Positions 25,216 through 32,959 of a stretch of 64,000 nt of DNA are shown here, one piece after another; the stretch's first letter is position 1, and each line of letters opens with the position of its first letter. The translations under genes and the position numbers were made by a program. The notes under the pieces were generated by a model, which did not search any database, was not told where the DNA came from, and saw only the letters and a program-made list of their open reading frames with translations. Source of the DNA: Massilia rhizosphaerae (GTDB lineage: Bacteria; Pseudomonadota; Gammaproteobacteria; Burkholderiales; Burkholderiaceae_D); assembly GCF_016093545.1 (NCBI RefSeq), contig NZ_JADKYX010000004.1:402922-466921 (forward strand). Reading direction: 5' to 3'.

Positions 25216-25473
25216 AGAAGCCCGCGACGGAAATCACCGATACGATGATTAACGATGTTATGGCCCGGGTCGCAGTAGTAAAAGAGTCGACGGCGAAGAG
25301 TGCGTATCGTAGGCTCGACGGCCTGGGCGGGACGATACCAAGTAAGCTGCCACCCAGCGGCGGTTTCCTGGTGAAGGCGGTTGTTTCGCTTACTCAGAAG
25401 TCATCACCTATCCCGGACTTTGTGTTACGCCAGGCTCGGCGCTACCGCGGACGTAAGCCGGCGCCATGGGCGT

Positions 25474-25499
25474 AAAAAAAAGCCCGCTCGCGGCGGGCT
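25474..25499 (-). terminator. Terminator for leftward transcription
   Basis: On the minus strand the stem AGCCCGC/GCGGGCT is followed by an eight-base T-run. It stands between the DUF4224 gene and the P63C promoter region and would stop any leftward transcript entering the lysis genes. About 260 bases on its left (25216-25473) hold no gene I can support. Confidence 0.6.
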
Positions 25500-25550
25500 G
25501 ATGGGACTGTCGCTACAGCACCGGTGCCGCAACCTAATGATTGTGCAATT

Positions 25551-25636
25551 TGCTAGCATTAATTATGCAGCAATGCTTGCAAAATCTTTGGCACGCCTAT
25601 ACCATGCTAGCATCAACAACAGAAAGGATGCTTGCA
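25551..25636. promoter_or_regulatory. Operator-like array of four TGCT(A/T)GCA elements
   Basis: TGCTAGCA at 25551-25558 and 25605-25612 alternates with TGCTTGCA at 25574-25581 and 25629-25636. The third copy extends to the perfect 10-bp palindrome ATGCTAGCAT. Start-to-start spacings are 23, 31 and 24 bases, so most copies face the same side of the helix. The last copy overlaps the P63C start codon. A protein-binding role is inferred from pattern only. Confidence 0.55.
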
Positions 25637-26616
25637 TGAGCGCTTCGAGGAAGAACCCGCAGAAGGCCAAGGGTGCTATTGCCCTAGCAAACTCGATGAC
25701 CCCAGACGAGCGAAAGGCGCGCGCAAAACGTGCGGCGCAAGCTCGTTGGGGCGAAAAGCCATTGCTAGCGATCCGCAAGGGCAACTTTGAGGAGAGCTTT
25801 GGCATCAATGTCGATTGCTACGTGATTGATGACGCTCAGCGAACAGCTGTTATAAGTCAGACGGGTATGGCCATGGCGTTGGGCTTGTCACCACGAGGGA
25901 ACTCGTTCCCAAGCTTCATCAACAGCCAGGCAATGGCCGAATCCATCGGCGGCGAACTTCGAGAAAAGCTGGACAAAACCCTTTTAATTCAATGGGGTAC
26001 AGGCGGCGGCGACCAACCGCCAATCATCATCCACGGCCACGACGCGTCTCTGCTAATCGATGTTTGCAACGCCATCGCTGACGCTCGCCGCAGAGGGCGC
26101 TTGAATAAGCGCTACGACAAAGTGGTGCAGCAAGCGGCAATCATCAATGGGGCATCAGCCAAATCTGGTATCAAATTTCTGGTCTATGCGCTCACGGGAT
26201 ACCGCCCTGAAGTCGAGGAGGTCATCCAGGCGTTCAAAATCTATGTCCAGGAAGGTGCGCGAGAATATGAGAAGGAATTCCCAGATCAGTTATACGAACA
26301 CTGGTATCGCCTGTATCAACTCACAAAGCCTGTTCGAGGGCGCCCATGGAAAGCTAAATTCCTAACGGTGGACCACGTTTATCACCCGCTTGCTCGCAGT
26401 AACGGAAAGATTCTTGAACTGACACGGGCGCTCAAGGCCAAGGGCGAAAGTAAGAACGCCAAGCTACATACCTTCTTGTCGGATCTTGGTGTCAAAGCTC
26501 TGCGTACACACCTGGGGCAGCTCCTCGGTATTGCGGGGATTTCTAAGTCTGCGCAAGAATACGAGCAGCACGTCAGGACCCTGTTCGGCGATCAGCCTGA
26601 CTTGCCCGGCGTGTGA
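25636..26616 (+). CDS. P63C-domain protein (prophage accessory)
   Basis: A 326-residue soluble protein. The C-terminal half matches the P63C domain found in phage- and mobile-element-borne proteins (YEHWYRLYQLTKPVRGRPWK, then VDHVYHPLARSNGKILELTR). The N-terminus is basic (NSMTPDERKARAKRAAQARW) and could bind nucleic acid. AGAAAGGA lies 8 bases before the ATG at 25636, so earlier in-frame starts are rejected. It stands alone between its repeat-bearing promoter and a terminator and its GC content is lower than the late genes, so it is an independently expressed cargo gene. Biochemical function is not known to me. Confidence 0.82.
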   Translation: MSASRKNPQKAKGAIALANSMTPDERKARAKRAAQARWGEKPLLAIRKGNFEESFGINVDCYVIDDAQRTAVISQTGMAMALGLSPRGNSFPSFINSQAMAESIGGELREKLDKTLLIQWGTGGGDQPPIIIHGHDASLLIDVCNAIADARRRGRLNKRYDKVVQQAAIINGASAKSGIKFLVYALTGYRPEVEEVIQAFKIYVQEGAREYEKEFPDQLYEHWYRLYQLTKPVRGRPWKAKFLTVDHVYHPLARSNGKILELTRALKAKGESKNAKLHTFLSDLGVKALRTHLGQLLGIAGISKSAQEYEQHVRTLFGDQPDLPGV

Positions 26617-26645
26617 GGGTCGATAGAAAAGTAGACAATTTCACT

Positions 26646-26671
26646 CCCCGCCGCGAGCGGGGATTATTTTT
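26646..26671 (+). terminator. Intrinsic terminator after the P63C gene
   Basis: CCCCGC, five-base loop, GCGGGG, then ATTATTTTT. It closes the rightward P63C transcript directly before the leftward DUF3761 gene, so it separates two convergent units. Confidence 0.75.
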
Positions 26672-26672
26672 G

Positions 26673-27002
26673 CTACAGCCAACTCTCTACGCCACCATGA
26701 TGCGAACACGTTCCTCGATGGTGCTGGCTGAAGCTATACGTCCCATCTCGGCACTTCGCGCTCGCGCCGGCCGGCACCTGGTCGTGCGTCGATCGTGCAG
26801 GGGAGTGAATCTCATGCCCGTCTTTGGCTTTGTAGTGGCGGTGCGACAGTAGCTCAGCTTCGTGGGGCTCGGTCGTCGACATCGATGCGTCAACCGGAGC
26901 TGCAAGCTGATGCTGCGGTAACGGCGCCAGATCTGGCGCGCGCTGGGCCTGTGCGAAAGTTGCGGCGAGGACGAGCGCTAGCCCGAGAACTCCGGCCCTC
27001 AT
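26673..27002 (-). CDS. Secreted DUF3761 protein (prophage cargo)
   Basis: A 109-residue exported protein. The start at 27002 gives a signal peptide MRAGVLGLALVLAATFAQAQ with a good AQA cleavage site, whereas longer versions bury it. The mature end carries the DUF3761 signature PAGASAKCRDGTYSFS followed by HHRGTCSHHGGVESWL, with two Cys and several His. The domain is small, secreted and of unknown role. It overlaps the upstream membrane protein by 4 bp (ATGA), forming a two-gene unit with it. Confidence 0.85.
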   Translation of the reverse strand: MRAGVLGLALVLAATFAQAQRAPDLAPLPQHQLAAPVDASMSTTEPHEAELLSHRHYKAKDGHEIHSPARSTHDQVPAGASAKCRDGTYSFSQHHRGTCSHHGGVESWL

Positions 27003-27190
27003 GTGCGCTCGCGCGGCCAGGTGCTGAATGCGAAAACCCACAGCATGATGAAGTTCAGGACAGGCACAAAGCTGAGAAGGCTCCATGCGCCGGAAAAGCC
27101 TGCTTTCGATACGATGCGCCAGACCGGTACGATGTAGGTGCTGAAGAGAAAGAAGATGATCAGCCAATGCCAAATGGTGAGAGAGCCCAT
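26999..27190 (-). CDS. Small two-helix membrane protein (prophage cargo)
   Basis: A 63-residue protein starting MGSLTIWHWLIIFFLFSTYI, with membrane segments at about residues 6-23 and 34-54 and a basic C-terminal end WPRERT. The start at 27190 is chosen because it places the first helix properly. The arrangement (short helix, basic loop, FVPVLNFIMLW) resembles small DUF805-like or superinfection-type membrane proteins, but no family is certain. Its stop overlaps the DUF3761 start, so the two are expressed together. Confidence 0.65.
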   Translation of the reverse strand: MGSLTIWHWLIIFFLFSTYIVPVWRIVSKAGFSGAWSLLSFVPVLNFIMLWVFAFSTWPRERT

Positions 27191-27221
27191 GATTTCCCCA
27201 AAGTCAGATGTCGCGTAAGCG

Positions 27222-27249
27222 ATTACTTTTAGGAATGATACGCTGTCAA
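27222..27249 (-). promoter_or_regulatory. Possible promoter of the membrane protein/DUF3761 unit
   Basis: Minus strand TTGACA (27249-27244), 16-base spacer and AGTAAT (27227-27222), placed 32 bases before the start of the membrane protein. The -35 is perfect but the -10 matches only four of six positions. It would let the cargo pair be expressed from the lysogen independently of the integrase. Confidence 0.35.
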
Positions 27250-27284
27250 TCTGGCAAAATACTCGCAAATTGTCACAGCCGTTC

Positions 27285-28721
27285 TTACGCCGCAGCGCGT
27301 CCAATCAGGACGACGTTCGATGCCCCATCGTTTGGCTGCAGAAGTTCGAATAGTCGTGCGCCCAGAACGCGCCACGCTTCACGTTTCTCGCTGGCGTAAT
27401 CATGGTGTAGGTAGTGGCGGCGCACCTTACTGCCCTTTAGCACGTGGTTTTGGCAGCGGTCGATAGTGTCGAGTGGTACACCAAGAGCCTGCATCATCGT
27501 GGCACCAGTGCGACGCAAGTCATGGGGCGTCCATGCCCCGTTCCTCCCGTCGGCTACGACGAGTGTGTTGTCGCTGCGGCGCTTTTGCAATGGCGCAGGC
27601 GCCTTTCCATCCTTTTCCTTCTTGAACATCGCCTGACGGTCGCCGATCTGCTTCGTCATCGACTTGGTGTCGATGTGATGCTTGTCACCATACGATGGGA
27701 AACACCAGTCAGAATGGCCGGTCAGCGCGTACAGCCGTTGAAATTCGGTCAGCGCAAAAGGAGACAGGTAGACTCGCATGTCTGCCAGGCTGCCTTTGAC
27801 GTTCTCTTTTGGGATGAACCACTCGCCGGCAACCAGGTCAACGTGCTCCCATCGGGCCATGCTCAGCTCGCCCACCCGACAAAGTGTCGACAGCATGATC
27901 CAGATCCCGCGTTGGGTTGTTCTTTCTAGTGGCCGTCGAGCGACGCGCTTGTTTAGCGCGTTCGCATACTCGTCCTCAGCCAGTCGCAGCAGATCGCGCA
28001 GCTCGACAATCTCGTCCTGCGACAGAATCCGATCGCTCTGGTTGGTGAGGTCGTAATCAGGCGACACAATCTTGTCGATCTCGATCAGGTCCATCGGGTT
28101 GCCGTCGACCATAAGCTTGCGCCATGGCTGACGCTTCTGGGCCCAGGCGAACATCTGGGTCAGGCTGTTGCGTGCGACGACAGCCGTTCGGTTGACGCCG
28201 CGGTCAACCAGCGCCCGTAGGACCGCGCGTATATCGTGCTCGGTCACTGCCTTGATGGCTACGCGGCCCAGTCCGGGCAGGATGTCGGCGACAAACAGGC
28301 GCTTGAGCTGCGCGTTCCCGTCCTTCCTCCGAACGCCATCCGTCATCCAGGCATCGAACATGTCTAACACGGTCAAGCCCTCAACGCGCTTGGACTCGAT
28401 CTCGGCGAGCTTGGCCGCGACGGCTTCCTGTTTCTCGTGACGCGCAACCTTCTTATCCGCGCCTGGGTCTATTCCGTCGGCCACCTTCGATCGAGCGATG
28501 TCGCGCTGCATGCGGATCGCCGAGAGACCGTCCGAAGGCCAAGTGCCGCAGGAATAGTCCTTCGACTTCCCGTCGAACCTGTAGCGATAGTAGAATGAGA
28601 TTGCAACTGAGCCATCCGTTTTGATGCGCACGCGACCGAGCAAGCCACCGTCGTCGCGCACCGTTGTCCCCGCCTGATCAGGCCGGATTGCCTCAAGAGT
28701 TCTTTGTGTGAGTTTTGCCAT
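27285..28721 (-). CDS. int: Tyrosine site-specific integrase, P4-like
   Basis: A 478-residue integrase. The N-terminus (LTQRTLEAIRPDQAGTTVRD) has the arm-binding DUF4102-like start of P4-type enzymes, followed by a core-binding region (about residues 115-215). Catalytic residues are Arg282 (TLCRVGELSM), His400 and Arg403 (HDLRR), a later His (CQNHVLKG) and the nucleophile Tyr437 (RRHYLHHDY). It lies next to the attachment scar in the tRNA-Pro remnant and reads inward. Repeats suited to arm binding sit just upstream of its start. Confidence 0.96.
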   Translation of the reverse strand: MAKLTQRTLEAIRPDQAGTTVRDDGGLLGRVRIKTDGSVAISFYYRYRFDGKSKDYSCGTWPSDGLSAIRMQRDIARSKVADGIDPGADKKVARHEKQEAVAAKLAEIESKRVEGLTVLDMFDAWMTDGVRRKDGNAQLKRLFVADILPGLGRVAIKAVTEHDIRAVLRALVDRGVNRTAVVARNSLTQMFAWAQKRQPWRKLMVDGNPMDLIEIDKIVSPDYDLTNQSDRILSQDEIVELRDLLRLAEDEYANALNKRVARRPLERTTQRGIWIMLSTLCRVGELSMARWEHVDLVAGEWFIPKENVKGSLADMRVYLSPFALTEFQRLYALTGHSDWCFPSYGDKHHIDTKSMTKQIGDRQAMFKKEKDGKAPAPLQKRRSDNTLVVADGRNGAWTPHDLRRTGATMMQALGVPLDTIDRCQNHVLKGSKVRRHYLHHDYASEKREAWRVLGARLFELLQPNDGASNVVLIGRAAA

Positions 28722-28751
28722 TTGGGTGCAAGGGGGCGGGGTTAAAATTTT

Positions 28752-28774
28752 TTACCCCTACAATTACCCCTACA
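28752..28774. repeat. Direct repeats TTACCCCTACA, candidate integrase arm sites
   Basis: Two copies of TTACCCCTACA (28752-28762 and 28764-28774) with a 12-base period lie between the integrase start and the attachment core. P4-type integrases bind short tandem arm-type sites near the core, so this is a likely arm region; it also overlaps the integrase promoter area and could give autoregulation. Confidence 0.45.
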
Positions 28775-28900
28775 GTTTACTTGGCTCGTATGGTACAGCT
28801 TGGGACGTCACGGAACAATGGCATTATCTAAGTGCGTGAATTTAAAGGATATATTTTTCTTAGTGGCCGCTCATGAAATTTCCTGGGACGATGAAGGAAT

Positions 28901-28948
<48 letters not shown>

Positions 28949-28990
28949 ATGAATTCATTCAGACCAGCCGCGGGCTGATCTGACGAATTA

Positions 28991-29015
28991 GGCCAGCTTT
29001 CGAGCTGGCCTTTTT
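28991..29015 (+). terminator. Strong intrinsic terminator, original tRNA-Pro terminator
   Basis: GGCCAGCT, loop TTCG, AGCTGGCC, then five T and more T-rich sequence. It stands 43 bases after the tRNA remnant's CCA, as expected for the terminator of the tRNA gene before phage insertion. Confidence 0.8.
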
Positions 29016-29632
29016 CGTTTTGGGCCGTCCTGGTAAGAAATTTCACTTGTCTCGGAGGCGCGTCAACGCGTCGTGCTTGCGTCACCTGCGCACGTCGTGC
29101 GGCACACGGCGTAGATGGCTGCTCGCGAAAACGTCGGAAGCGCTGGACTCAAATCGCGTCGCGATCCGCCTGATGGTCGAATCCCACCGTGCGCGTAACA
29201 CGCGTATTCGGCTCAATCTTGCATGACGAAGGCGCCGGCAGCAGCGATCCGCACATTCACGTCGACCGACGCCGGACAGGACGCTGTTCGACATCGGAGC
29301 CAACCGGCATGAGCCTGCTGGGCGTTGCGCTCGACCACGGCGGGAAGCGACCCATTGCGAACGTCTGCCAAGACGTTCTCTTTGTAATGATTGACACGGC
29401 TGGCTTGCAGACGCTTTTGTAAAGAAGGCAGGACGCGCCGGTAGCTGCAGGACTGGTCATCGCTACATCAACTTCTTCTTGAGAAACCTCGTCCAAACGA
29501 CGGACTGCCGTGTGGGCTCCAGCGTTGGAGCAGAAAAAGATCCGGGAGGCTTCGTTGACGATGTCAATGTCGAGCTCGTTTCAAATCTTCGCCCGCATGT
29601 GTTTTAACCGAAGCTATCCTGAGATCATAGAA
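29016..29632. other. Stretch without a supportable gene
   Basis: Short overlapping frames occur on both strands but none has a ribosome site, a recognisable domain or consistent codon use. The sequence may be the decayed remains of a gene displaced by insertions at the tRNA. No RNA gene or clear repeat is seen. Confidence 0.5.
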
Positions 29633-30058
29633 CTATTGAAACTGTTGCTGACCAAGTTGGATGAATCTTTGGAATTGTTGGTCATTAAGCGCCTTTACTT
29701 CTTCGAGAACTTTAGGGAAGCGTTGTGCCACCGCGCATGCGTCATTTTGATACGGTTTAGTATCTACAAAAAATGCCTTCAGAACTGCAATTTTCTTTCG
29801 CTGGATTGCAACTACTTGTTCATCGACCATCATTTCGCTTATTGCAAGAAAAGCGTCTGCTTTTCCGCACTTTCCCTGCTCCATGCAATGCTTGGCGCGC
29901 TCAAAAAGCTTCTTGTAGGTGACTTGGCCAGCTTGGGCGCTTGTGAGAGCGCCCATCTCTTTCATCTGGGCGTCCAACCGTGTGACGCAATCAGCTTGAT
30001 CCTGCGCGAATGCAATTGAAGTCAGACTAAAAAGCCAGATAGTTATCAATTTTTTCAA
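29633..30058 (-). CDS. Small exported protein of unknown function, TTG start
   Basis: A 141-residue protein. No ATG gives a sensible N-terminus; a TTG at 30058 preceded by GGAGAAG six bases away yields KKLITIWLFSLTSIAFAQ, a typical signal peptide cut after AFA. The mature part is helical with three Cys (ADC, HCMEQGKC) and ends in a Gln-rich QFQRFIQLGQQQFQ. The gene is clearly lower in GC than its surroundings, suggesting recent acquisition beside the tRNA. No family is recognised; a periplasmic role is inferred from the signal. Confidence 0.6.
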   Translation of the reverse strand: MKKLITIWLFSLTSIAFAQDQADCVTRLDAQMKEMGALTSAQAGQVTYKKLFERAKHCMEQGKCGKADAFLAISEMMVDEQVVAIQRKKIAVLKAFFVDTKPYQNDACAVAQRFPKVLEEVKALNDQQFQRFIQLGQQQFQ

Positions 30059-30162
30059 TTTTTTCTTCTCCAATAGTGCGGTTAGAACATGCGGAATGAC
30101 GGTTACTGGCCTAGGATTCAATTGGCGAACGCAACGAACCCGAAGGGGCAATCGTGCGTGCC

Positions 30163-30405
30163 TTAAAATGCTCGGCCGAATTTCTTGACCGTGGCCCCCA
30201 ACTCCTTTTCCAATTCCGGGTGAGCAGCAAAAACGCTTTGTAAAATTTGTCGACCGATTTCGGCAGATGCCGTTGCGATCCCCACGCTGAGTTGGCGATA
30301 TTCCCCTTCATCACAATGTTCTTTCAGCAACGGAAGAAGATTGTTGAGTTCCCCTGAACTGCGGAAAGCGGTAAGTGCTACTAATTTCGCTAGTTCTTTT
30401 TCCAT
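30163..30405 (-). CDS. Small helical protein of unknown function
   Basis: An 80-residue protein, MEKELAKLVALTAFRSSGEL at the start and ELEKELGATVKKFGRAF at the end, probably all helical and soluble. The ribosome site is weak. It shares the low GC of the exported protein gene to its left on the same strand (105 bp away) and lies just downstream of the S41-like gene. No known family. Confidence 0.5.
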   Translation of the reverse strand: MEKELAKLVALTAFRSSGELNNLLPLLKEHCDEGEYRQLSVGIATASAEIGRQILQSVFAAHPELEKELGATVKKFGRAF

Positions 30406-30437
30406 ATCAACTCACTTTGCAAAAACGTGCAGCGCCG

Positions 30438-32684
30438 TCATTGACCGGCCGTGGCACCCGTGCGCAGCAGTTCGATCTGGTCGCCGACGACCTGCAGCGC
30501 TTCGCCCAGTTGCACCCGAGCGATATCGGCGTCCGCCGTCCCGTCGTTGCCGGATGGCCGCGTTCGGGCGCGCAACATCGCCTGATACGACGTGTCCGCC
30601 GCCGTCCTGGTCTCATGGCGCCGCGACAGCACCGGCATCACAGCCTTCAGCTCGCCGCGCGGGCTGAATTCGACTGGTTTGATGGGCACGGCCGGAAAAG
30701 CGAGCTGGTGCGCAATACCGCTGGAATCAGGCACACCGGGGATGCCGATGTCCGGGATGATGCCGGCCTGTTCGAAGGTTTTTCCGCTCACGCGGTACGC
30801 CTGTGCCACGGTCATCTTGAGCGTGCCGTAGTGCTCGGACCGGTTCGGCGCGAAGCGGTCCAGGGAAATCATGGTCTGCACGCTGGTGCGGCCGACGCTG
30901 GGATCGCCCATCACAAGGCCTCTGCCATGATCCTGCATCGCGGCGGCGAAGATTTCCGTTGCAGCGGCGGAGCGTTCGTCGATCAGGACTGCCAGCGGGC
31001 CATCCCACGCAGGGGTGCCTGCGGGTGCGAACTTCACGTTCACATTGGTGTCGAGTTCGCGTTGCTGCGCAACCGGCGCACCCGGCAAAAACAGTCCGGC
31101 AAAGTCGACGGCGTCGGCGAACGATCCGCCCCCGTTCCTGCGCATGTCCAGCAGGACGGCGTCGGCGTGCTGCGCCTTCATGGATGCCAACAGTCCCGCG
31201 ACGTCGCGCGTCATGCTGGCGTAGTCGCTGACGCCGGCGCGTTTTGCGGCGAAGTCTTCGTAAAAGGCGGGAATCGTCACGACGGCGATACGATAGTCGA
31301 CCCCGCTCCGGTCGAGTACCTCGAGCTTCGCCGCGGCATGCCGAGCATTGGCATGGCCGGACACCGGATTGCGTACCAGCGCGACGCTGCGCGGCGCGCT
31401 TCCGGCTGGGGCATTGGCCGGGCTGACGGACAGCACGACTGTCGATCCCGGCAAGCCACGCATCAATGCCACGACGTCGCTCAGGTCCCAGCCGACGACG
31501 TCGGTCACCGGCTGGCCGGCCCCTTGTGCCACCCCGACGATACGGTCGCCGACATGCAGTTGCCCCGAGCGCCAGGCAGGGCCGTCGCCGACCATCTCGT
31601 AGGCCGTGACCCATTCGCCCTGCTTTTTCAGCGTCAGCCCGACGCCGACACGGCCAGGCGCCTCGACGCGAGACGGCGCTGGTCCCGGCGGGGCGAAATA
31701 GGCGCCATGCGGATCGAACGCGCTCACGTAGGCGTTCATGAAGAGTTCGAAAGCGTCGCGTCTGCTCAGTGCCCGGAGCCGGGCCAGTTGGTTGTCGTTG
31801 CGACGGGTCAGGGTCGCAACGATGTCCTTGTCGCTGGAGCCGGCGTTGCGCAAGCTCCGCACCGCATCCGCCGCGCGCTGGCGCCACAGCGCTTGCCGCT
31901 CGGCGTCCGACGCCGGCCACGGCGCGTCGGCCGGCCGCGGTCCTGGTGCATTGCCGTCCAGGGCGCTCAGCGGTCCGCGGAGGGCGTCTCCGGTCCAGGC
32001 CATCATCGCCATCCTGCGCGCGAACATCTGGTCGAACATGGCGAACGCCGCGGCGAGCTGCTTGCTGTCGCCGTTGCCGGCAAGCTGTTCGCGCTGCGGC
32101 TCGAGATTCGCGATGTCGGACCGGGTGAACAGCATACGATCGGGATCGAGCGCCTTCAGGTAACGGTCAAGAACAGGTGCGCTCGCATTGGACGTCTGCA
32201 CCTCGGGTCTGTACCGGTAACGCGCGAGGACGCGGGCGGCCCACAGGAATGCCTGTTCCTGCGTACCCGGCGACATGGGAGCTGCTCCCGCGCCGCCTAC
32301 CCCATCGATGCTCCACACGTATTGAATGGGCAACCAGGTTGCCGCATCGGTCATGGCGCCCGCCGGCGCGAAGCGGCATGCCGCAAGCGCGGTGCGGGCC
32401 GCCTGGTCCAGGCCTTCGTAGCCGCTCGACCTGGCGATCTTCGAATCCTTGACGGTCCCGTCCGGAGCGACGAGGAAGAGAACAGTCACCATGCCCACGT
32501 GCTCCGCACGGAGGTCGGCTTTCGGGTATTCGGGCTTGGCGCACGTGCGAAAGTCGATCAGGCGCGGCGACCTGGGCTTGGCAGCTTCCTCCGCGGCCCG
32601 CAGCGGCCCGGCGGTCGCCGCCAGAACGCTTGCGATAGCGGTCATCGCGATACTTGCGGTGGCTTTCCGGCCGATCCGAATCAT
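30438..32684 (-). CDS. TonB-C domain fused to S41 tail-specific protease-like protein, active site lost
   Basis: A 748-residue exported protein with signal peptide (residues 1-30, cut near LRA), AAAGGA before the ATG. Residues about 45-125 form a TonB C-terminal-like domain (GMVTVLFLVAPDGTVKDSKI, ARTALAACRFAPAG). Then comes a Prc/CtpA-type body: helical segment, PDZ (about 335-415) and S41 core (LLDMRRNGGGSFADA). By alignment with the Prc pattern SASASEIF ... QD ... FGKGTVQ, the nucleophile position is Ala574 (SAAATEIF), Asp585 is kept, and the general-base Lys is Arg599 (VGRTSVQ). It should be unable to cut peptides by the usual mechanism and may act as a periplasmic binding or scaffold protein. 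Confidence 0.85.
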   Translation of the reverse strand: MIRIGRKATASIAMTAIASVLAATAGPLRAAEEAAKPRSPRLIDFRTCAKPEYPKADLRAEHVGMVTVLFLVAPDGTVKDSKIARSSGYEGLDQAARTALAACRFAPAGAMTDAATWLPIQYVWSIDGVGGAGAAPMSPGTQEQAFLWAARVLARYRYRPEVQTSNASAPVLDRYLKALDPDRMLFTRSDIANLEPQREQLAGNGDSKQLAAAFAMFDQMFARRMAMMAWTGDALRGPLSALDGNAPGPRPADAPWPASDAERQALWRQRAADAVRSLRNAGSSDKDIVATLTRRNDNQLARLRALSRRDAFELFMNAYVSAFDPHGAYFAPPGPAPSRVEAPGRVGVGLTLKKQGEWVTAYEMVGDGPAWRSGQLHVGDRIVGVAQGAGQPVTDVVGWDLSDVVALMRGLPGSTVVLSVSPANAPAGSAPRSVALVRNPVSGHANARHAAAKLEVLDRSGVDYRIAVVTIPAFYEDFAAKRAGVSDYASMTRDVAGLLASMKAQHADAVLLDMRRNGGGSFADAVDFAGLFLPGAPVAQQRELDTNVNVKFAPAGTPAWDGPLAVLIDERSAAATEIFAAAMQDHGRGLVMGDPSVGRTSVQTMISLDRFAPNRSEHYGTLKMTVAQAYRVSGKTFEQAGIIPDIGIPGVPDSSGIAHQLAFPAVPIKPVEFSPRGELKAVMPVLSRRHETRTAADTSYQAMLRARTRPSGNDGTADADIARVQLGEALQVVGDQIELLRTGATAGQ

Positions 32685-32730
32685 GAGGTGTCCTTTTAAA
32701 AACGTTGGGCATCATTGATCCTCGCTTTGC

Positions 32731-32784
32731 GAGATCGACGAGATCGACGAGATCGACGAGATCGACGAGATCGACGAGATCGGC
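32731..32784. repeat. Tandem repeat of GAGATCGAC, six copies
   Basis: Five exact 9-bp units plus a sixth ending GGC lie in the 5' region between the S41-like gene and the diguanylate cyclase gene. The unit contains GATC and GATCGA. It keeps frame in every direction, so it gives repeating Leu-Val-Asp or Arg-Asp-Arg strings in spurious frames. Confidence 0.9.
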
Positions 32785-32959
32785 ACTGCAAAGCCAGCTC
32801 AATAACTATATGTAAAGACATAATTGCACGAATATGTCCATATAGCAACATTCTACGGCGGAGGGCGGCCGTTTTGGGCATTTGTCGCACGGAAATTTGT
32901 CGCAGCCGCCCAGCAATTTCAGTATATTGATCGCCAATAAATACATCAGCGATCCGTCA

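Noticed and set aside
25245..25475. A 76-codon frame between the DUF4224 and P63C genes
   Set aside because: No ribosome site, no recognisable domain, composition unlike a protein; the end runs into a hairpin.
29510..30019. A 169-codon plus-strand frame
   Set aside because: Antisense to the exported protein gene, which has a proper signal peptide and ribosome site on the minus strand.
30375..32699. A 774-codon open frame on the plus strand
   Set aside because: It is antisense to the S41-like gene; its Arg/His-rich composition is the usual mirror of a GC-rich gene, and the minus strand has signal peptide, domains and a ribosome site.
32731..32784. Tandem 9-bp repeat considered as a CRISPR array
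   Set aside because: Units are contiguous with no spacers and are far too short. No CRISPR array or cas gene is seen in the window.
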